In this document: in pieces, positions 29,435 through 42,662 of the stretch | Numbering within the stretch: position 1 is the stretch's first letter | Layout of the letters: each line of letters begins with the position of its first letter | Assembly: GCF_002592045.1 (NCBI RefSeq) | Contig: NZ_MEJG01000004.1 | Location: 124,001-188,000, forward strand | Origin: Parasaccharibacter apium | GTDB lineage: Bacteria > Pseudomonadota > Alphaproteobacteria > Acetobacterales > Acetobacteraceae | Reading direction: 5' to 3' | Length of the DNA stretch: 64,000 nt | Made by a program: the position numbers and the translations under genes | Notes under the pieces: generated by a model | The model's input: only the letters and a program-made list of their open reading frames with translations | Database searches by the model: none | What the model was told of the DNA's origin: nothing

Positions 29435-30853
29435 ATGCGCACATTACCCCTTAACCTGGGCTTGATCCATTTTGTTGGTATTGGGGGCATTGGCATGTCC
29501 GGCATTGCAGAAGTACTGCATCTGCTGGGTTATAAGGTGCAGGGGTCTGACATTGCCGAGAATGCGAATGTCCAACGTCTTCGCAAAGCAGGGATCACCG
29601 TCCATATCGGCCATGATGCCGCTAATCTGGGTGAAGCACGCGTGGTAGTGACCTCCACAGCGGTTAAACGTGATAACCCAGAGGTTGTTGCCGCACGCGC
29701 CCGGCTCATCCCCGTTGTAAGACGGGCCGAGATGCTCGCCGAACTCATGCGCCTGCGCTGGGCCATCGCCATTGGGGGGACGCACGGCAAAACCACCACC
29801 ACCAGCCTTGTGGCCTGCGTGCTAGAGCAAGCCAAGCTGGACCCGACCGTCATCAATGGCGGAATCATCGAGGCTTACGGCACCAATACCCGCATGGGTG
29901 CTGGGGATTGGATGGTCGTAGAAGCTGATGAGAGTGACGGCTCCTTCCTCCGCTTGCCGGCTATCATCGCCGTTGTTACCAATATGGACCCCGAACATCT
30001 GGACCATTGGGGCTCTGATGAGGCTATGGAGGCAGGCTACCGGCAATTTGTCTCCAACATTCCCTTTTATGGTTTTGCCGTCTTATGTGTGGACCATCCA
30101 CGCGTCCAACAGATGATCCCTCAACTCTCTGATCATCGCCTCATTACCTACGGCTTCAGCCCGCAGGCGGATGTCCGGGCCGAAATCACCGGGACAGATA
30201 GTGAGGGCGTCACCTTCCACGTCACCATCACAGACCGTACCGCTAACACCCAGCGGCGTGCAGGGCCGTTCCATCTCCCCATGTTTGGCCATCATAATGT
30301 CCTCAATGCTGTAGCTGCCATTGCCGTAGCTTTAGAGATGGACATTCCCGATACGGTCATCGCCGATGCTCTTGGCGGCTTCCGCGGAGTGCAACGCCGC
30401 TTTACCCTCACCGGGACATGGAATAACGTAAAAATCATTGATGATTACGGCCATCATCCTGTTGAAATCGCCGCTGTATTAAAAGCCGCGCGACAAGCTG
30501 GGGCAAAACACGTTATTGCTGTGATACAACCTCATCGTTATTCCCGCTTGCAAGCCCTCTTTAACGACTTCTGCACCTGTATGAATGATGCTGATACCGT
30601 CATCGTTGCTGATGTCTATGCCGCAGGGGAACCCCCCCTTGAGGGCGTTGGGCGTGATCAGTTGGTCGAAGGGCTACGCGAGCGTGGACACCGCCATGTT
30701 CTGCCCCTCCCTTCGGAAAAAGACCTCGCTGCCTTAATTGCAGACATTGCCGTACCGGGGGATTATGTCCTCTGCTTAGGCGCAGGCTCCATCACCCATT
30801 GGGCAAAAGCCCTCCCTGCTCAGCTCGCTGCGCATAAACCGGAGAGCTTATGA
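29435..30853 (+). CDS. murC: UDP-MurNAc:L-alanine ligase
   Basis: MurC, 472 residues, attaches the first L-alanine. The N-terminal motif is [17 protein letters not shown], the ATP loop [12 protein letters not shown], and [10 protein letters not shown] and [11 protein letters not shown] follow. [18 protein letters not shown] begins the C-terminal domain. GGAG lies 9 bases before the ATG. The stop overlaps murB by 4 bases. Confidence 0.97.
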   Translation: MRTLPLNLGLIHFVGIGGIGMSGIAEVLHLLGYKVQGSDIAENANVQRLRKAGITVHIGHDAANLGEARVVVTSTAVKRDNPEVVAARARLIPVVRRAEMLAELMRLRWAIAIGGTHGKTTTTSLVACVLEQAKLDPTVINGGIIEAYGTNTRMGAGDWMVVEADESDGSFLRLPAIIAVVTNMDPEHLDHWGSDEAMEAGYRQFVSNIPFYGFAVLCVDHPRVQQMIPQLSDHRLITYGFSPQADVRAEITGTDSEGVTFHVTITDRTANTQRRAGPFHLPMFGHHNVLNAVAAIAVALEMDIPDTVIADALGGFRGVQRRFTLTGTWNNVKIIDDYGHHPVEIAAVLKAARQAGAKHVIAVIQPHRYSRLQALFNDFCTCMNDADTVIVADVYAAGEPPLEGVGRDQLVEGLRERGHRHVLPLPSEKDLAALIADIAVPGDYVLCLGAGSITHWAKALPAQLAAHKPESL

Positions 30854-31758
30854 CCAGTACAGCCCCTTTCCAGCCGCTCCGTGGCAGGCTGAAAGCCGAT
30901 GTCCCCCTTGCCCCGCGCAGTTGGTTCCGCACTGGGGGGCAGGCGGACTGGCTCTTTGTCCCACAAGATGAAGAAGACCTCGCCACAGCTCTACAGCAAA
31001 GCCCGCCTAATATGCCCCTTACCGTCTTGGGGGCGTGCTCTAACATCATCATTCGCGATGGCGGATTAGCCGGGCTAACGCTGCGCCTCGCCGGTGGTTT
31101 TGCCCAGATTGAAGCTGATGGTGATGGCCTCATCGCCGGGGCGGCAGCACTGGATAGCAGCGTGGCAGAAACCGCCGCCCGCGCTGGGATGGCAGGCTTT
31201 GCCTTTCTCTCCACCATTCCCGGCTCTATTGGCGGGGCAGTACGGATGAATGCCGGGGCTTATGAGAGGGATATGGCCTCCTTGTTAGATTGGGTTGAGA
31301 TTCTCACGCGTGAGGGCACATATCAACGCCTCCCCGCAGCGGATTTGCACATGGGCTACCGCCATACAACCCTGCCAGACGGTGCCATCGTCCTCCGCGC
31401 TCGTCTCAAAGCCCAAGGGGCGGAAGACCCCGCCCTCATCCAAGAAGCGATGCACGTTATGCGGGCTAAACGCGAGGCCAGCCAGCCTTTACGCGCTCGT
31501 ACTGGTGGCTCGACCTTCCGTAACCCAGAGGGTCATAAAGCATGGGAGCTGATAGACGCCGCTGGCTGCCGTGGGTTGCGTCATGGTGGGGCACAAATAA
31601 GTGAAAAACACTGCAATTTTATGCTCAATACAGGCCACGCCACCAGCACCGAGCTAGAGGACCTTGGCGAGATGGTCCGCGCCCGCGTGCTAGCACAAAG
31701 CGGTATAGAGCTACAATGGGAAATTAAACGGCTAGGCCGCCTCTCTCATCCAGCATGA
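30850..31758 (+). CDS. murB: UDP-N-acetylenolpyruvoylglucosamine reductase
   Basis: MurB, 302 residues, FAD-dependent reduction of UDP-GlcNAc-enolpyruvate to UDP-MurNAc. The FAD-binding start is [13 protein letters not shown], then [16 protein letters not shown]. The catalytic region has [11 protein letters not shown] and [14 protein letters not shown]. The single-loop layout resembles type IIa MurB common in Alphaproteobacteria. murA is not in the window. Confidence 0.96.
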   Translation: MTSTAPFQPLRGRLKADVPLAPRSWFRTGGQADWLFVPQDEEDLATALQQSPPNMPLTVLGACSNIIIRDGGLAGLTLRLAGGFAQIEADGDGLIAGAAALDSSVAETAARAGMAGFAFLSTIPGSIGGAVRMNAGAYERDMASLLDWVEILTREGTYQRLPAADLHMGYRHTTLPDGAIVLRARLKAQGAEDPALIQEAMHVMRAKREASQPLRARTGGSTFRNPEGHKAWELIDAAGCRGLRHGGAQISEKHCNFMLNTGHATSTELEDLGEMVRARVLAQSGIELQWEIKRLGRLSHPA

Positions 31759-31771
31759 TGAAGTTTTGAGT

Positions 31772-32764
31772 ATGACGCAGCACTTATCCTCCTCTCCGAC
31801 CTCACAGTCTGTAGCCGTTCTTATGGGCGGGACCTCCAGCGAGCGCAGTGTAAGCCTCTCCAGCGGCAAAGCCGTCACAGCGGCTTTAAAAGAAGCCGGA
31901 CATCACGTCCACGCGCTTGATGTCGGGCCGGACATCACCACGACCATCGCCGCGTTAAAAGCCTGCCGCCCAACAGTTGTCTTTAATGCGCTGCATGGCC
32001 CCGGTGGGGAGGATGGTGCCATTCAGGGCGTGTTAGAATGGCTAGGCCTGCCCTACACACATTCCGGCATTTTAGCCTCGGCAATAGCGATGAATAAGGC
32101 CACCACCCGCATGGCCCTCCAAGCAGCTGGCCTACCCGTGGCAGAGGGCTGCCTCATCACCCCCGCCGCCCTTATTGACCGTGCCCCCCTTCCTGCGCCT
32201 TATGTTCTCAAACCAGTCGCCGAAGGCTCCTCTGTTGGGGTGCATATTCTCCATCAAGATGATGAATCAACACGCCGCACGATTGCGGAATCATGGACCT
32301 ATGGCCCACAGATTTTGGCTGAACACTTCATCCCCGGGCGGGAACTGACCGTAGCTGTGTTGGGGGATACCCCCCTCGCTGTAACAGAAATTCTCCCCCA
32401 AGAAGGCGGGGGATTCTATGACTTCGCTGCAAAATATCAGGCGAATGGCTCCCGCCATATCATTCCCGCCCCCCTGCCCACATCCATCACTGAGCGCGCC
32501 CTCGCCCTAGCATGCCAAGCTCATCATGCCCTTGGCTGCAAGGGGGCAAGCCGGACTGATTATCGCTATGATGAGCAAACTCATCAGCTCGTGATTTTGG
32601 AGGTCAATACCCAACCGGGGATGACAGCAACCTCCCTCCTGCCAGAGCAAGCCGCCGCGCGTGGGGTCAACTACCCGCAACTTTGTGATTGGTTGATCAA
32701 AGACGCGCTGGGCCAAGCAAGCCCCCTTACCCTTACATCTCTACCTTCGACACATACAGCCTAA
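31772..32764 (+). CDS. ddl: D-alanine--D-alanine ligase
   Basis: Ddl, 330 residues, ATP-grasp enzyme making the D-Ala-D-Ala used by MurF. It shows LMGGTSSERSVSLSSG at the N-terminus, VFNALHGPGGEDGAIQG, and KPVAEGSSVGV in the ATP-grasp part. EVNTQPGMTATSLLPEQA is at the C-terminus. An in-frame TTG at 31766 is possible, but the ATG at 31772 is the simpler choice. ftsQ follows after 6 bases. Confidence 0.96.
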   Translation: MTQHLSSSPTSQSVAVLMGGTSSERSVSLSSGKAVTAALKEAGHHVHALDVGPDITTTIAALKACRPTVVFNALHGPGGEDGAIQGVLEWLGLPYTHSGILASAIAMNKATTRMALQAAGLPVAEGCLITPAALIDRAPLPAPYVLKPVAEGSSVGVHILHQDDESTRRTIAESWTYGPQILAEHFIPGRELTVAVLGDTPLAVTEILPQEGGGFYDFAAKYQANGSRHIIPAPLPTSITERALALACQAHHALGCKGASRTDYRYDEQTHQLVILEVNTQPGMTATSLLPEQAAARGVNYPQLCDWLIKDALGQASPLTLTSLPSTHTA

Positions 32765-32770
32765 CACCCT

Positions 32771-33664
32771 ATGGCGTTTTTCTTCAAAAAACGGCCTCAC
32801 ATGCCGCTAGACCCTTACGAGGACCGCCCCTCTCGCCTCTTTCTCTTTTGGCAGCGTCAAAAGATGATTCTCCGGCGATTGAGCATTGTCATACTCGTTA
32901 CCGTCCTCCTCGCTGGGGCTGGCTGGCTGGCATGGCTCAGCCTAGGAGGCCATGCTTTTACCAACGCCTTAACCGAACGCTTCGCCCAGCTAGACCCCCT
33001 CCGCATCCGTCACATCACCATAACAGGCCGCCATTTAACTGATGAAAGCGACGTGATGGAGGCCCTCGGCACGGGCTTAGACCATTCGCTCTTCGGTTTC
33101 TCCGTAGAGGATGCCCGCAAACGCCTTGATAAACTACCCTTTATTGAGCATTCGACCGTCGAGCGTCATCTACCCGATACAGTCCTCATCACGTTGGAAG
33201 AAAAACACCCTATCGCCATCTGGCAGATTGATGGCCATTTCATCCTCATCAACCAAAAAGGCGATAATGTCTCCCAGCAAGAGCTTACCGCACATAACCG
33301 CTCTGCTTTTCGCAAATTACCACTCGTTGTCGGGGCTGGGGCCAATTTAGAAGCCGCCTCTATTTTAGGGTTATTAGACCATTATCCCGACATTAATAGC
33401 CATGTTCTTGCCTTCATCCGTATCGGACAAAGACGTTGGAATATTCTAATGCAAAATGGCACAACCCTCCTCCTGCCCGAAGGGGCAGAGGCTGCCGCTT
33501 TGGAGCGTCTGCATAGTTACCAAACGGAGTACCAACTCCTTGACCGTCCCTTAAAGACCATTGACATGCGCCTACCCGATCGTATGGTCATTCATCCCGC
33601 TACCCCCAGTACTGACCAGGATAACCCAACACCATCGTCCACGCCGCCGACAATTGGACATTAA
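32771..33664 (+). CDS. ftsQ: Cell division protein FtsQ
   Basis: FtsQ, 297 residues, a bitopic protein that links FtsL/FtsB to the septal synthases. A basic cytoplasmic N-terminus (about residues 1-35) leads to a membrane helix (VILVTVLLAGAGWLAWL). The POTRA-like part starts near RIRHITITGRHLTDESDVMEAL and the FtsQ domain ends near residue 270. The last 25 residues are Thr/Pro-rich. Its place between ddl and ftsA is the classical one. Confidence 0.95.
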   Translation: MAFFFKKRPHMPLDPYEDRPSRLFLFWQRQKMILRRLSIVILVTVLLAGAGWLAWLSLGGHAFTNALTERFAQLDPLRIRHITITGRHLTDESDVMEALGTGLDHSLFGFSVEDARKRLDKLPFIEHSTVERHLPDTVLITLEEKHPIAIWQIDGHFILINQKGDNVSQQELTAHNRSAFRKLPLVVGAGANLEAASILGLLDHYPDINSHVLAFIRIGQRRWNILMQNGTTLLLPEGAEAAALERLHSYQTEYQLLDRPLKTIDMRLPDRMVIHPATPSTDQDNPTPSSTPPTIGH

Positions 33665-33670
33665 GCCATT

Positions 33671-35002
33671 ATGACATCTTCCCTCCCCTCACATACACAG
33701 GCTCTTCCCGTCCCCCAGCAGGATCGTGCCGTCCTCCCCATCCTCCCCTCAGAGGAGCAACAAGGCTTTGTTTGGACCCCCGGTTTAAAGGCGGTCTTGG
33801 ATATTGGTTCCACCAAAATCACCTGCTTGATCGGACAAGGCTTAAAAAATGGGGGCTTACGTGTTCTTAGTTGGGGATGGAGACGCTCCGAGGGGGTTAA
33901 TTCTGGCGCGATTGTTGATACAGCAAAGCTAGAGCGTGTTATCCGCGCTACCGTCGGTGATGCAGAACGAAAAATTAGCCGTCGTATTCGAGATGTAACC
34001 GTCAATCTTTCCTGTGGTGCTCCCCGCAGTTACCATCTTGATACCTATCTCTCCCCCAATGGACGAGAAGTTGATGAAGCAGACTTACAAGAGCTTTACG
34101 AACAAGCCCGCTATGACGCTATAGAAACCGATCGCCGCATCATCCATGCTATGCCGCTAGGCTTTAACATTGATGAGAGCATCACCGTCCTCAACCCTTG
34201 TGGCCATCAATGCGAAAGATTAATGGGCAAGTTTCATATTATTGATGCCCAAACAAGTGTGATCCACACATTAGATGCCGTCCTACAGCGGGCTGAGCTT
34301 CGCGCTATTGATATACTCTCCAGCCCCATTGCCTCCGGCATCGCCGTGACGGACCATGACGAGCGCGACCTTGGCGTAACTGTCGTCGATATGGGGGCAG
34401 GCACTACGACATTGGCTGTTTTTGCCCGTGGGCGTGTCCTTTATACACGGCATATTCGGGTGGGTAGCCATCATATCACACGCGATATTGCCCTTGCTCT
34501 TTCAATCCCCATCGACGCGGCAGAACGTCTTAAAACACTCTATGGCGTAGCATATGCTTCCGCTGATGATGCCAGCCTTCCCATTGCCCTTCCTCTCTCG
34601 CATCATAATGGCATACGCCAAATTACACGGGCCGATATTGTCCGCGCTATCGCCCCCCGCGTAGAAGAGACATTAGAGATGCTCCGCCACGAGCTTAACG
34701 GCGCAGGCCTTGGCCGCCCCGCAGAAGGCCGCGTTGTCCTCACAGGCGGTGGGGCTTTGCTCAACGGTCTTGATAGCGTCGCCGCAGAAATCTTAAACCG
34801 CCCCGTCCAAGTTCGTCCTCCCAGTGGGATACGTGGTTTACCAGAATCCAGCCATCCCTCCATATGGGCAGGGTTTTCTACCGCGGCAGGCTTATTGGCT
34901 TGGTCCGCTGGCGCGCGCAGTAGCTTTTGCCTAGCAGAACAACACGCCCCTACACGCGGGCTTGGTAAACGACTAGCTGGCCTATTGCGCAAAAAACTAT
35001 AA
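33671..35002 (+). CDS. ftsA: Cell division protein FtsA
   Basis: FtsA, 443 residues, an actin-like ATPase that ties FtsZ filaments to the membrane. The phosphate-1 motif is AVLDIGSTKITCLIG and phosphate-2 VVDMGAGTTTLAVF; GRVVLTGGGALLNGL is the adenosine motif. The C-terminal amphipathic helix (KRLAGLLRKKL) is the expected membrane-targeting sequence. The N-terminus is about 35 residues longer than the core and rich in Pro and Gln. Confidence 0.96.
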   Translation: MTSSLPSHTQALPVPQQDRAVLPILPSEEQQGFVWTPGLKAVLDIGSTKITCLIGQGLKNGGLRVLSWGWRRSEGVNSGAIVDTAKLERVIRATVGDAERKISRRIRDVTVNLSCGAPRSYHLDTYLSPNGREVDEADLQELYEQARYDAIETDRRIIHAMPLGFNIDESITVLNPCGHQCERLMGKFHIIDAQTSVIHTLDAVLQRAELRAIDILSSPIASGIAVTDHDERDLGVTVVDMGAGTTTLAVFARGRVLYTRHIRVGSHHITRDIALALSIPIDAAERLKTLYGVAYASADDASLPIALPLSHHNGIRQITRADIVRAIAPRVEETLEMLRHELNGAGLGRPAEGRVVLTGGGALLNGLDSVAAEILNRPVQVRPPSGIRGLPESSHPSIWAGFSTAAGLLAWSAGARSSFCLAEQHAPTRGLGKRLAGLLRKKL

Positions 35003-35048
35003 TTTGGTTAGGATAATCAATATTTAAGGTTACATTTGTAAGCTCAGA

Positions 35049-35061
35049 TGGTAGCCTACCA
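35049..35061. promoter_or_regulatory. Palindrome in the ftsA-ftsZ gap
   Basis: TGGTAG-C-CTACCA is a perfect 6-base inverted repeat in the 128-base gap ahead of ftsZ, the largest gap within the cluster and a natural place for a separate ftsZ promoter. I see no obvious sigma-70 pair and no clear CtrA site (TTAA-N7-TTAA). Confidence 0.35.
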
Positions 35062-35130
35062 CTACTTTGTAGCTGCCGTGTATTTTCTACGGTCCGCCTC
35101 GTACATAACCCCAGCCGGAGCAAGATCATT

Positions 35131-36561
35131 ATGTCATTAACGCTGACACCAACCACCCCCGGTTTGAGTGCTGTAAGCCCCCCACGTATTACTGTTATTG
35201 GGGTTGGCGGCGGCGGTGTTAATGCCGTTAATAACATGATCACCAGCCAATTGCGCGGGGTCAATTTTATCGCGGCTAATACGGATGCCCAACAGCTAGC
35301 CCTCTCCAAAGCAGAGACACGCCTACAGCTCGGCCCCACCTTAACGCGCGGTCTGGGGGCCGGTGCTAAACCAGAAGTTGGTCGCCAATCCGCCGAAGAA
35401 GTGGAAGATGAGATCCGCCAACATCTCGAAGGGGTGGACCTCGTTTTCGTCACCGCTGGTATGGGCGGGGGGACAGGGACTGGTGCCGCCCCTGTGGTTG
35501 CACGTATTGCCCATGAGACCGGTGCTCTAACCATTGGCGTTGTTTCCAAACCATTTGATTTCGAAGGCTCCCGCCGAGGGCGCGCTGCTGCAGCCGGCAT
35601 TGCCGAGCTGGAAAAATACGTTGATACTTTACTCGTTATCCCCAACCAAAATCTTTTCGGCAGTGCCTCTCTGACAACCTCGTTGGTTGAGGCCTTCGCT
35701 ATGGCGGATGATGTCCTCTATAGCGGTGTACGCAGTGTTACGGACCTCATGGTCGAAGCCGGCTATCAAAATCTCGACTTTGCTGATGTCCGTACCGTCA
35801 TGAGCGGTATGGGCAAGGCAATGATGGGTATTGGGACAGCCTCCGCCGAAGAAGATGGCGAGGATTGGGCCATTACAGCTGCTGAGCGTGCTATTTCTAA
35901 CCCTCTATTAGAGGAAACCTCTATTAAGGGGGCCCGTGCTTTGCTGGTCAATGTCACGCTAGGGCCAGATATGAGCTTACTTGCCTATAACCAAATTATG
36001 AATCTCATTCGCGAGACAGCGGATTGCGATGACGAAGAGATTAATAGCGGCTTTGTCGTCAATGAGAATATGAAAGGCAAAGTACAAGTCTCTGTTATTG
36101 CCACGGGGCTAGATGGCCGGCTCCATGCCGTTACACGGGAGGGTGATACTGCCGAAACCCCAACCGCAGAAACACCCTCTCACCCACAAAAAGACGATAC
36201 ATCAACTGTAGCTGAGACAAACCCCTCATCCTCCAGCCCCGCTGAGGCCCAAACCTCTGAGCCTCATGCTGAGGATATTCCTCACCAGATTGCTGGCAGC
36301 TCCATCCCCCTAGCCTCCCATAATGCCCTTTACACTCCGCAAGAGCGTGAATCTCTGGAAGTTTCGCGCCCTCAAGAGGACGCTACACAAACAGGTGGTG
36401 GGCTTTTTAGCCGCTTTTTTCGGACCCGCCCTACCCCTGAGGCAGAGCGTAAAACCCCCACCCCACCCACGGAGCCAAAGCGGCATGACCAGCCCCTTCC
36501 CCCAAATGAGGAAGATGACCTAAACATCCCAACCTATTTACGACGCGGCCCTAAATCATAA
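35131..36561 (+). CDS. ftsZ: Cell division protein FtsZ
   Basis: Tubulin-like GTPase, 476 residues, forming the Z-ring. The GTP-binding signature GGGTGTG is at residues 112-118 and the N-terminal GVGGGGVNAVNNM loop is intact. The folded core ends near residue 330. A linker of about 130 residues rich in Pro, Ser, Thr and Glu follows. The conserved C-terminal peptide reads DLNIPTYLRRG, the docking site for FtsA and other partners. GGAG lies 10 bases before the ATG. Confidence 0.98.
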   Translation: MSLTLTPTTPGLSAVSPPRITVIGVGGGGVNAVNNMITSQLRGVNFIAANTDAQQLALSKAETRLQLGPTLTRGLGAGAKPEVGRQSAEEVEDEIRQHLEGVDLVFVTAGMGGGTGTGAAPVVARIAHETGALTIGVVSKPFDFEGSRRGRAAAAGIAELEKYVDTLLVIPNQNLFGSASLTTSLVEAFAMADDVLYSGVRSVTDLMVEAGYQNLDFADVRTVMSGMGKAMMGIGTASAEEDGEDWAITAAERAISNPLLEETSIKGARALLVNVTLGPDMSLLAYNQIMNLIRETADCDDEEINSGFVVNENMKGKVQVSVIATGLDGRLHAVTREGDTAETPTAETPSHPQKDDTSTVAETNPSSSSPAEAQTSEPHAEDIPHQIAGSSIPLASHNALYTPQERESLEVSRPQEDATQTGGGLFSRFFRTRPTPEAERKTPTPPTEPKRHDQPLPPNEEDDLNIPTYLRRGPKS

Positions 36562-36563
36562 CA

Positions 36564-36600
36564 AAGCCTAGGGACAGAGCCCTTGTCGTTATCAGGCTTG
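36564..36600 (+). promoter_or_regulatory. Hairpin between ftsZ and lpxC
   Basis: AAGCCT...AGGCTT encloses AGGG...CCCT directly after ftsZ. Only a short T-poor stretch follows, so it may be a weak terminator, a processing site or an attenuator separating ftsZ and lpxC expression. Confidence 0.4.
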
Positions 36601-36625
36601 TTCTATCACGTTGGATGAGGCTCGC

Positions 36626-37684
36626 ATGCTTGCGCAACCTGCTTATATGGAACCTACAACATATCGCAGGTTGCGCCTGCCTCACCCCAAAAAGCATCGT
36701 CGCCCTCTCCAACAAACTACATTAAAACACGCGATCCATTGTCGGGGTGTCGGTTTACATAGCGGCCGCCCCGTTACCCTACGGCTTATCCCGGCCCCCG
36801 CTCATACAGGCTTACGCTTCCAACGTTTGGATTGCCCCGGTACCCCTTCCTTCCGTCTCACGCCAGAATGCATCATCAATAGCCCTCTAGCGACGGTCGC
36901 CTCTGCGCCTGGGCAAACGGGGCTTCACATCGCCACGATTGAACATCTCCTTGCGGCTCTTCATGCCTGCAAAATTGATAATCTTCTTATCCAGGTCGAT
37001 GATGCAGAACTCCCCATTTTAGATGGCTGTGCCTCGTCTTTTCTCTTCCTCTTAGAAGCCGCAGGCCGTACCGCTCTCAACGCACCTCGCCACATCATTC
37101 ACATCTGCCGTCCCGTTTCTGTACAGGGGAAAAATGGGGCTTATGCTCGTCTTGCACCGCACCATACTGGGCACCTTCATCTCTCTTTAAGTATCGACTT
37201 CCCCGCCCCGGCTATTGGCCAGCAATCTTATGCACTAACACTGGCTAAAGAGCCTTTTAAACGCGATATCGCCTTCGCCCGCACCTTTGTAAACTACGAA
37301 GATATTGCCCCCCTTCATGCTCAAGGCCTCGCCCTTGGGGGAACCCTAGAGAACGCTTTGGTCATCCAACATGACCATGCCCTCAACCCTGGCGGTATGC
37401 GCCGTCCTGATGAATGTGTCCGCCATAAAATGCTTGATGCAATTGGGGACCTTTATTGTGCTGGTTATGGTCTCTCCGGCCAATTTGAGGGGTATAAAAC
37501 AGGCCATGCCCTTAATAACCAACTTTTGCGTGCGGTGTTATCATCTCGCAATAACTGGCAGTTTATTGCAGATTCCGCACCTGACCTTCCTTTACCTAGG
37601 AAGAATATCAGGCTAAAGGAAAAGAACCCTCTTCCCCTAGAAAACTCCCATGCTATAAGAAAATCATGGTCAGCAGCATCCTAA
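36626..37684 (+). CDS. lpxC: UDP-3-O-acyl-N-acetylglucosamine deacetylase
   Basis: LpxC, 352 residues, the zinc deacetylase that commits UDP-GlcNAc derivatives to lipid A. The expected motifs are TLKHAIHCRGVGLHSG, IATIEHLLAALHAC (first zinc His), and HKMLDAIGDLY (second His and Asp ligands). A frame from a TTG at 36611 exists; the ATG at 36626 has TGAGG 6 bases upstream. lpxC directly after ftsZ is common in Gram-negative bacteria and links lipid A supply to division genes. Confidence 0.96.
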   Translation: MLAQPAYMEPTTYRRLRLPHPKKHRRPLQQTTLKHAIHCRGVGLHSGRPVTLRLIPAPAHTGLRFQRLDCPGTPSFRLTPECIINSPLATVASAPGQTGLHIATIEHLLAALHACKIDNLLIQVDDAELPILDGCASSFLFLLEAAGRTALNAPRHIIHICRPVSVQGKNGAYARLAPHHTGHLHLSLSIDFPAPAIGQQSYALTLAKEPFKRDIAFARTFVNYEDIAPLHAQGLALGGTLENALVIQHDHALNPGGMRRPDECVRHKMLDAIGDLYCAGYGLSGQFEGYKTGHALNNQLLRAVLSSRNNWQFIADSAPDLPLPRKNIRLKEKNPLPLENSHAIRKSWSAAS

Positions 37685-38712
37685 ACTCACATAATACCCG
37701 CTCTCGTTTCTATCTTTCGGCTTTTACAGCTCCTGTTCTGCTAGGGTTTGCCCTGCTCACTGGCTGCTCATCGGATGCCGATATTCAGGCGAAATTGCCA
37801 CGCACCGCAGATGCCGAAACCCTCTATAATTACGGGATTGATGCCCTCCATGGGGGCCATTATAAGCTCGCTAGTGCCGAGTTTGAGCTTCTGCAACAAA
37901 ATTACCCTTATTCCGGCTATACTGGTAATGCGGAGCTGATGGAGGGGTATGCCTATTACCTCCAGGGCGAATATGCCCTCTCTGTCCAGCAGTTAGAACG
38001 CTATCTGCAACTCCACCCCACCAGCCCAGATGCCGCTTATGCCTATTATCTGCGCGGCTTGTGCTATTATGAGCAGATCGGCGATGTCTCGCGCGATCAA
38101 CTTGGCACGCTAGAGGCTATGGACGCCCTGCAAGAAGTCATTACCCGTTTCCCCCAAACCTCTTACGCACGCGATGCGCAATTGAAGGTTGATCTCTGCC
38201 GCGATCATCTCGCCGGGAAAGAGATGTATGTAGGGCGTTATTATCAGCGTGAGAAAGACTATCAAGCCGCCTATGGGCGGTATCAGCGCGTTATCCAAGA
38301 CTTCCAAACGACCAACCATGTGCCAGAAGCCCTTGAGCGTCTTGTAGAAGTAAACCTTGATCTTGGCTTACCAGATGAGGCCCGCCAAGCGGCGGCCGTA
38401 TTAGGCTATAACGCGCCTGATAGCCGTTGGTATCATTTAGCCTATAATAAGCTAAAAGCTAACCATCAACTTACGCCACAACTTCGCAAGCCAGAGCCCC
38501 TACGCAAAGAGCCTAAAGAAAAGCGTCATCGCACTAAACATCACCGTGATGCATTAGTGCCTGCCCCCATGGTTAGCCACCCTGCTCAGCCAGATTCCGT
38601 CATTACACAGCCGGTCTCGGAGACACGCTCTAACCCTGTAACCTCGATTGATATCCCCCCAACAACGACAACCACCCCGCCGCCTACCAACAAGGCTAAG
38701 GGAGCCAAATAA
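37666..38712 (+). CDS. bamD: Outer membrane assembly lipoprotein BamD
   Basis: BamD (ComL), 348 residues, the TPR lipoprotein of the BAM complex. The signal peptide ends in LLTGC with the lipidated cysteine at residue 34. The TPR core covers about residues 45-260 (LYNYGIDALHGGHYKLASAEFELLQQNYPYS). The last 80 residues are a Lys/Arg/His- then Pro/Thr-rich tail absent from many relatives. The start overlaps lpxC by 19 bases. A strong terminator follows. Confidence 0.94.
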   Translation: MVSSILNSHNTRSRFYLSAFTAPVLLGFALLTGCSSDADIQAKLPRTADAETLYNYGIDALHGGHYKLASAEFELLQQNYPYSGYTGNAELMEGYAYYLQGEYALSVQQLERYLQLHPTSPDAAYAYYLRGLCYYEQIGDVSRDQLGTLEAMDALQEVITRFPQTSYARDAQLKVDLCRDHLAGKEMYVGRYYQREKDYQAAYGRYQRVIQDFQTTNHVPEALERLVEVNLDLGLPDEARQAAAVLGYNAPDSRWYHLAYNKLKANHQLTPQLRKPEPLRKEPKEKRHRTKHHRDALVPAPMVSHPAQPDSVITQPVSETRSNPVTSIDIPPTTTTTPPPTNKAKGAK

Positions 38713-38722
38713 GCCTCATCAC

Positions 38723-38764
38723 AAGGCCAGTTAGACGAGGTACCCCTTGCTTAACTGGCCTTTT
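38723..38764 (+). terminator. Rho-independent terminator after bamD
   Basis: AAGGCCAGTTA pairs perfectly with TAACTGGCCTT around an 18-base loop, followed by TTTT. It ends the division and envelope cluster before recN. Confidence 0.85.
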
Positions 38765-38844
38765 CTTCTCATATATTTGACATTGCATCATTTAAACACC
38801 ACGGCAGCAATACGCCATCTTGGCCGAGTTCTGGAGGCTGCATT

Positions 38845-42653
<3,809 letters not shown>

Positions 42654-42662
42654 AGACAATCC

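Noticed and set aside
35003-35130. CtrA- or GcrA-type cell-cycle site ahead of ftsZ
   Set aside because: TATTTAAGG resembles a CtrA half-site, but no second TTAA at the right spacing and no GANTC site is present.
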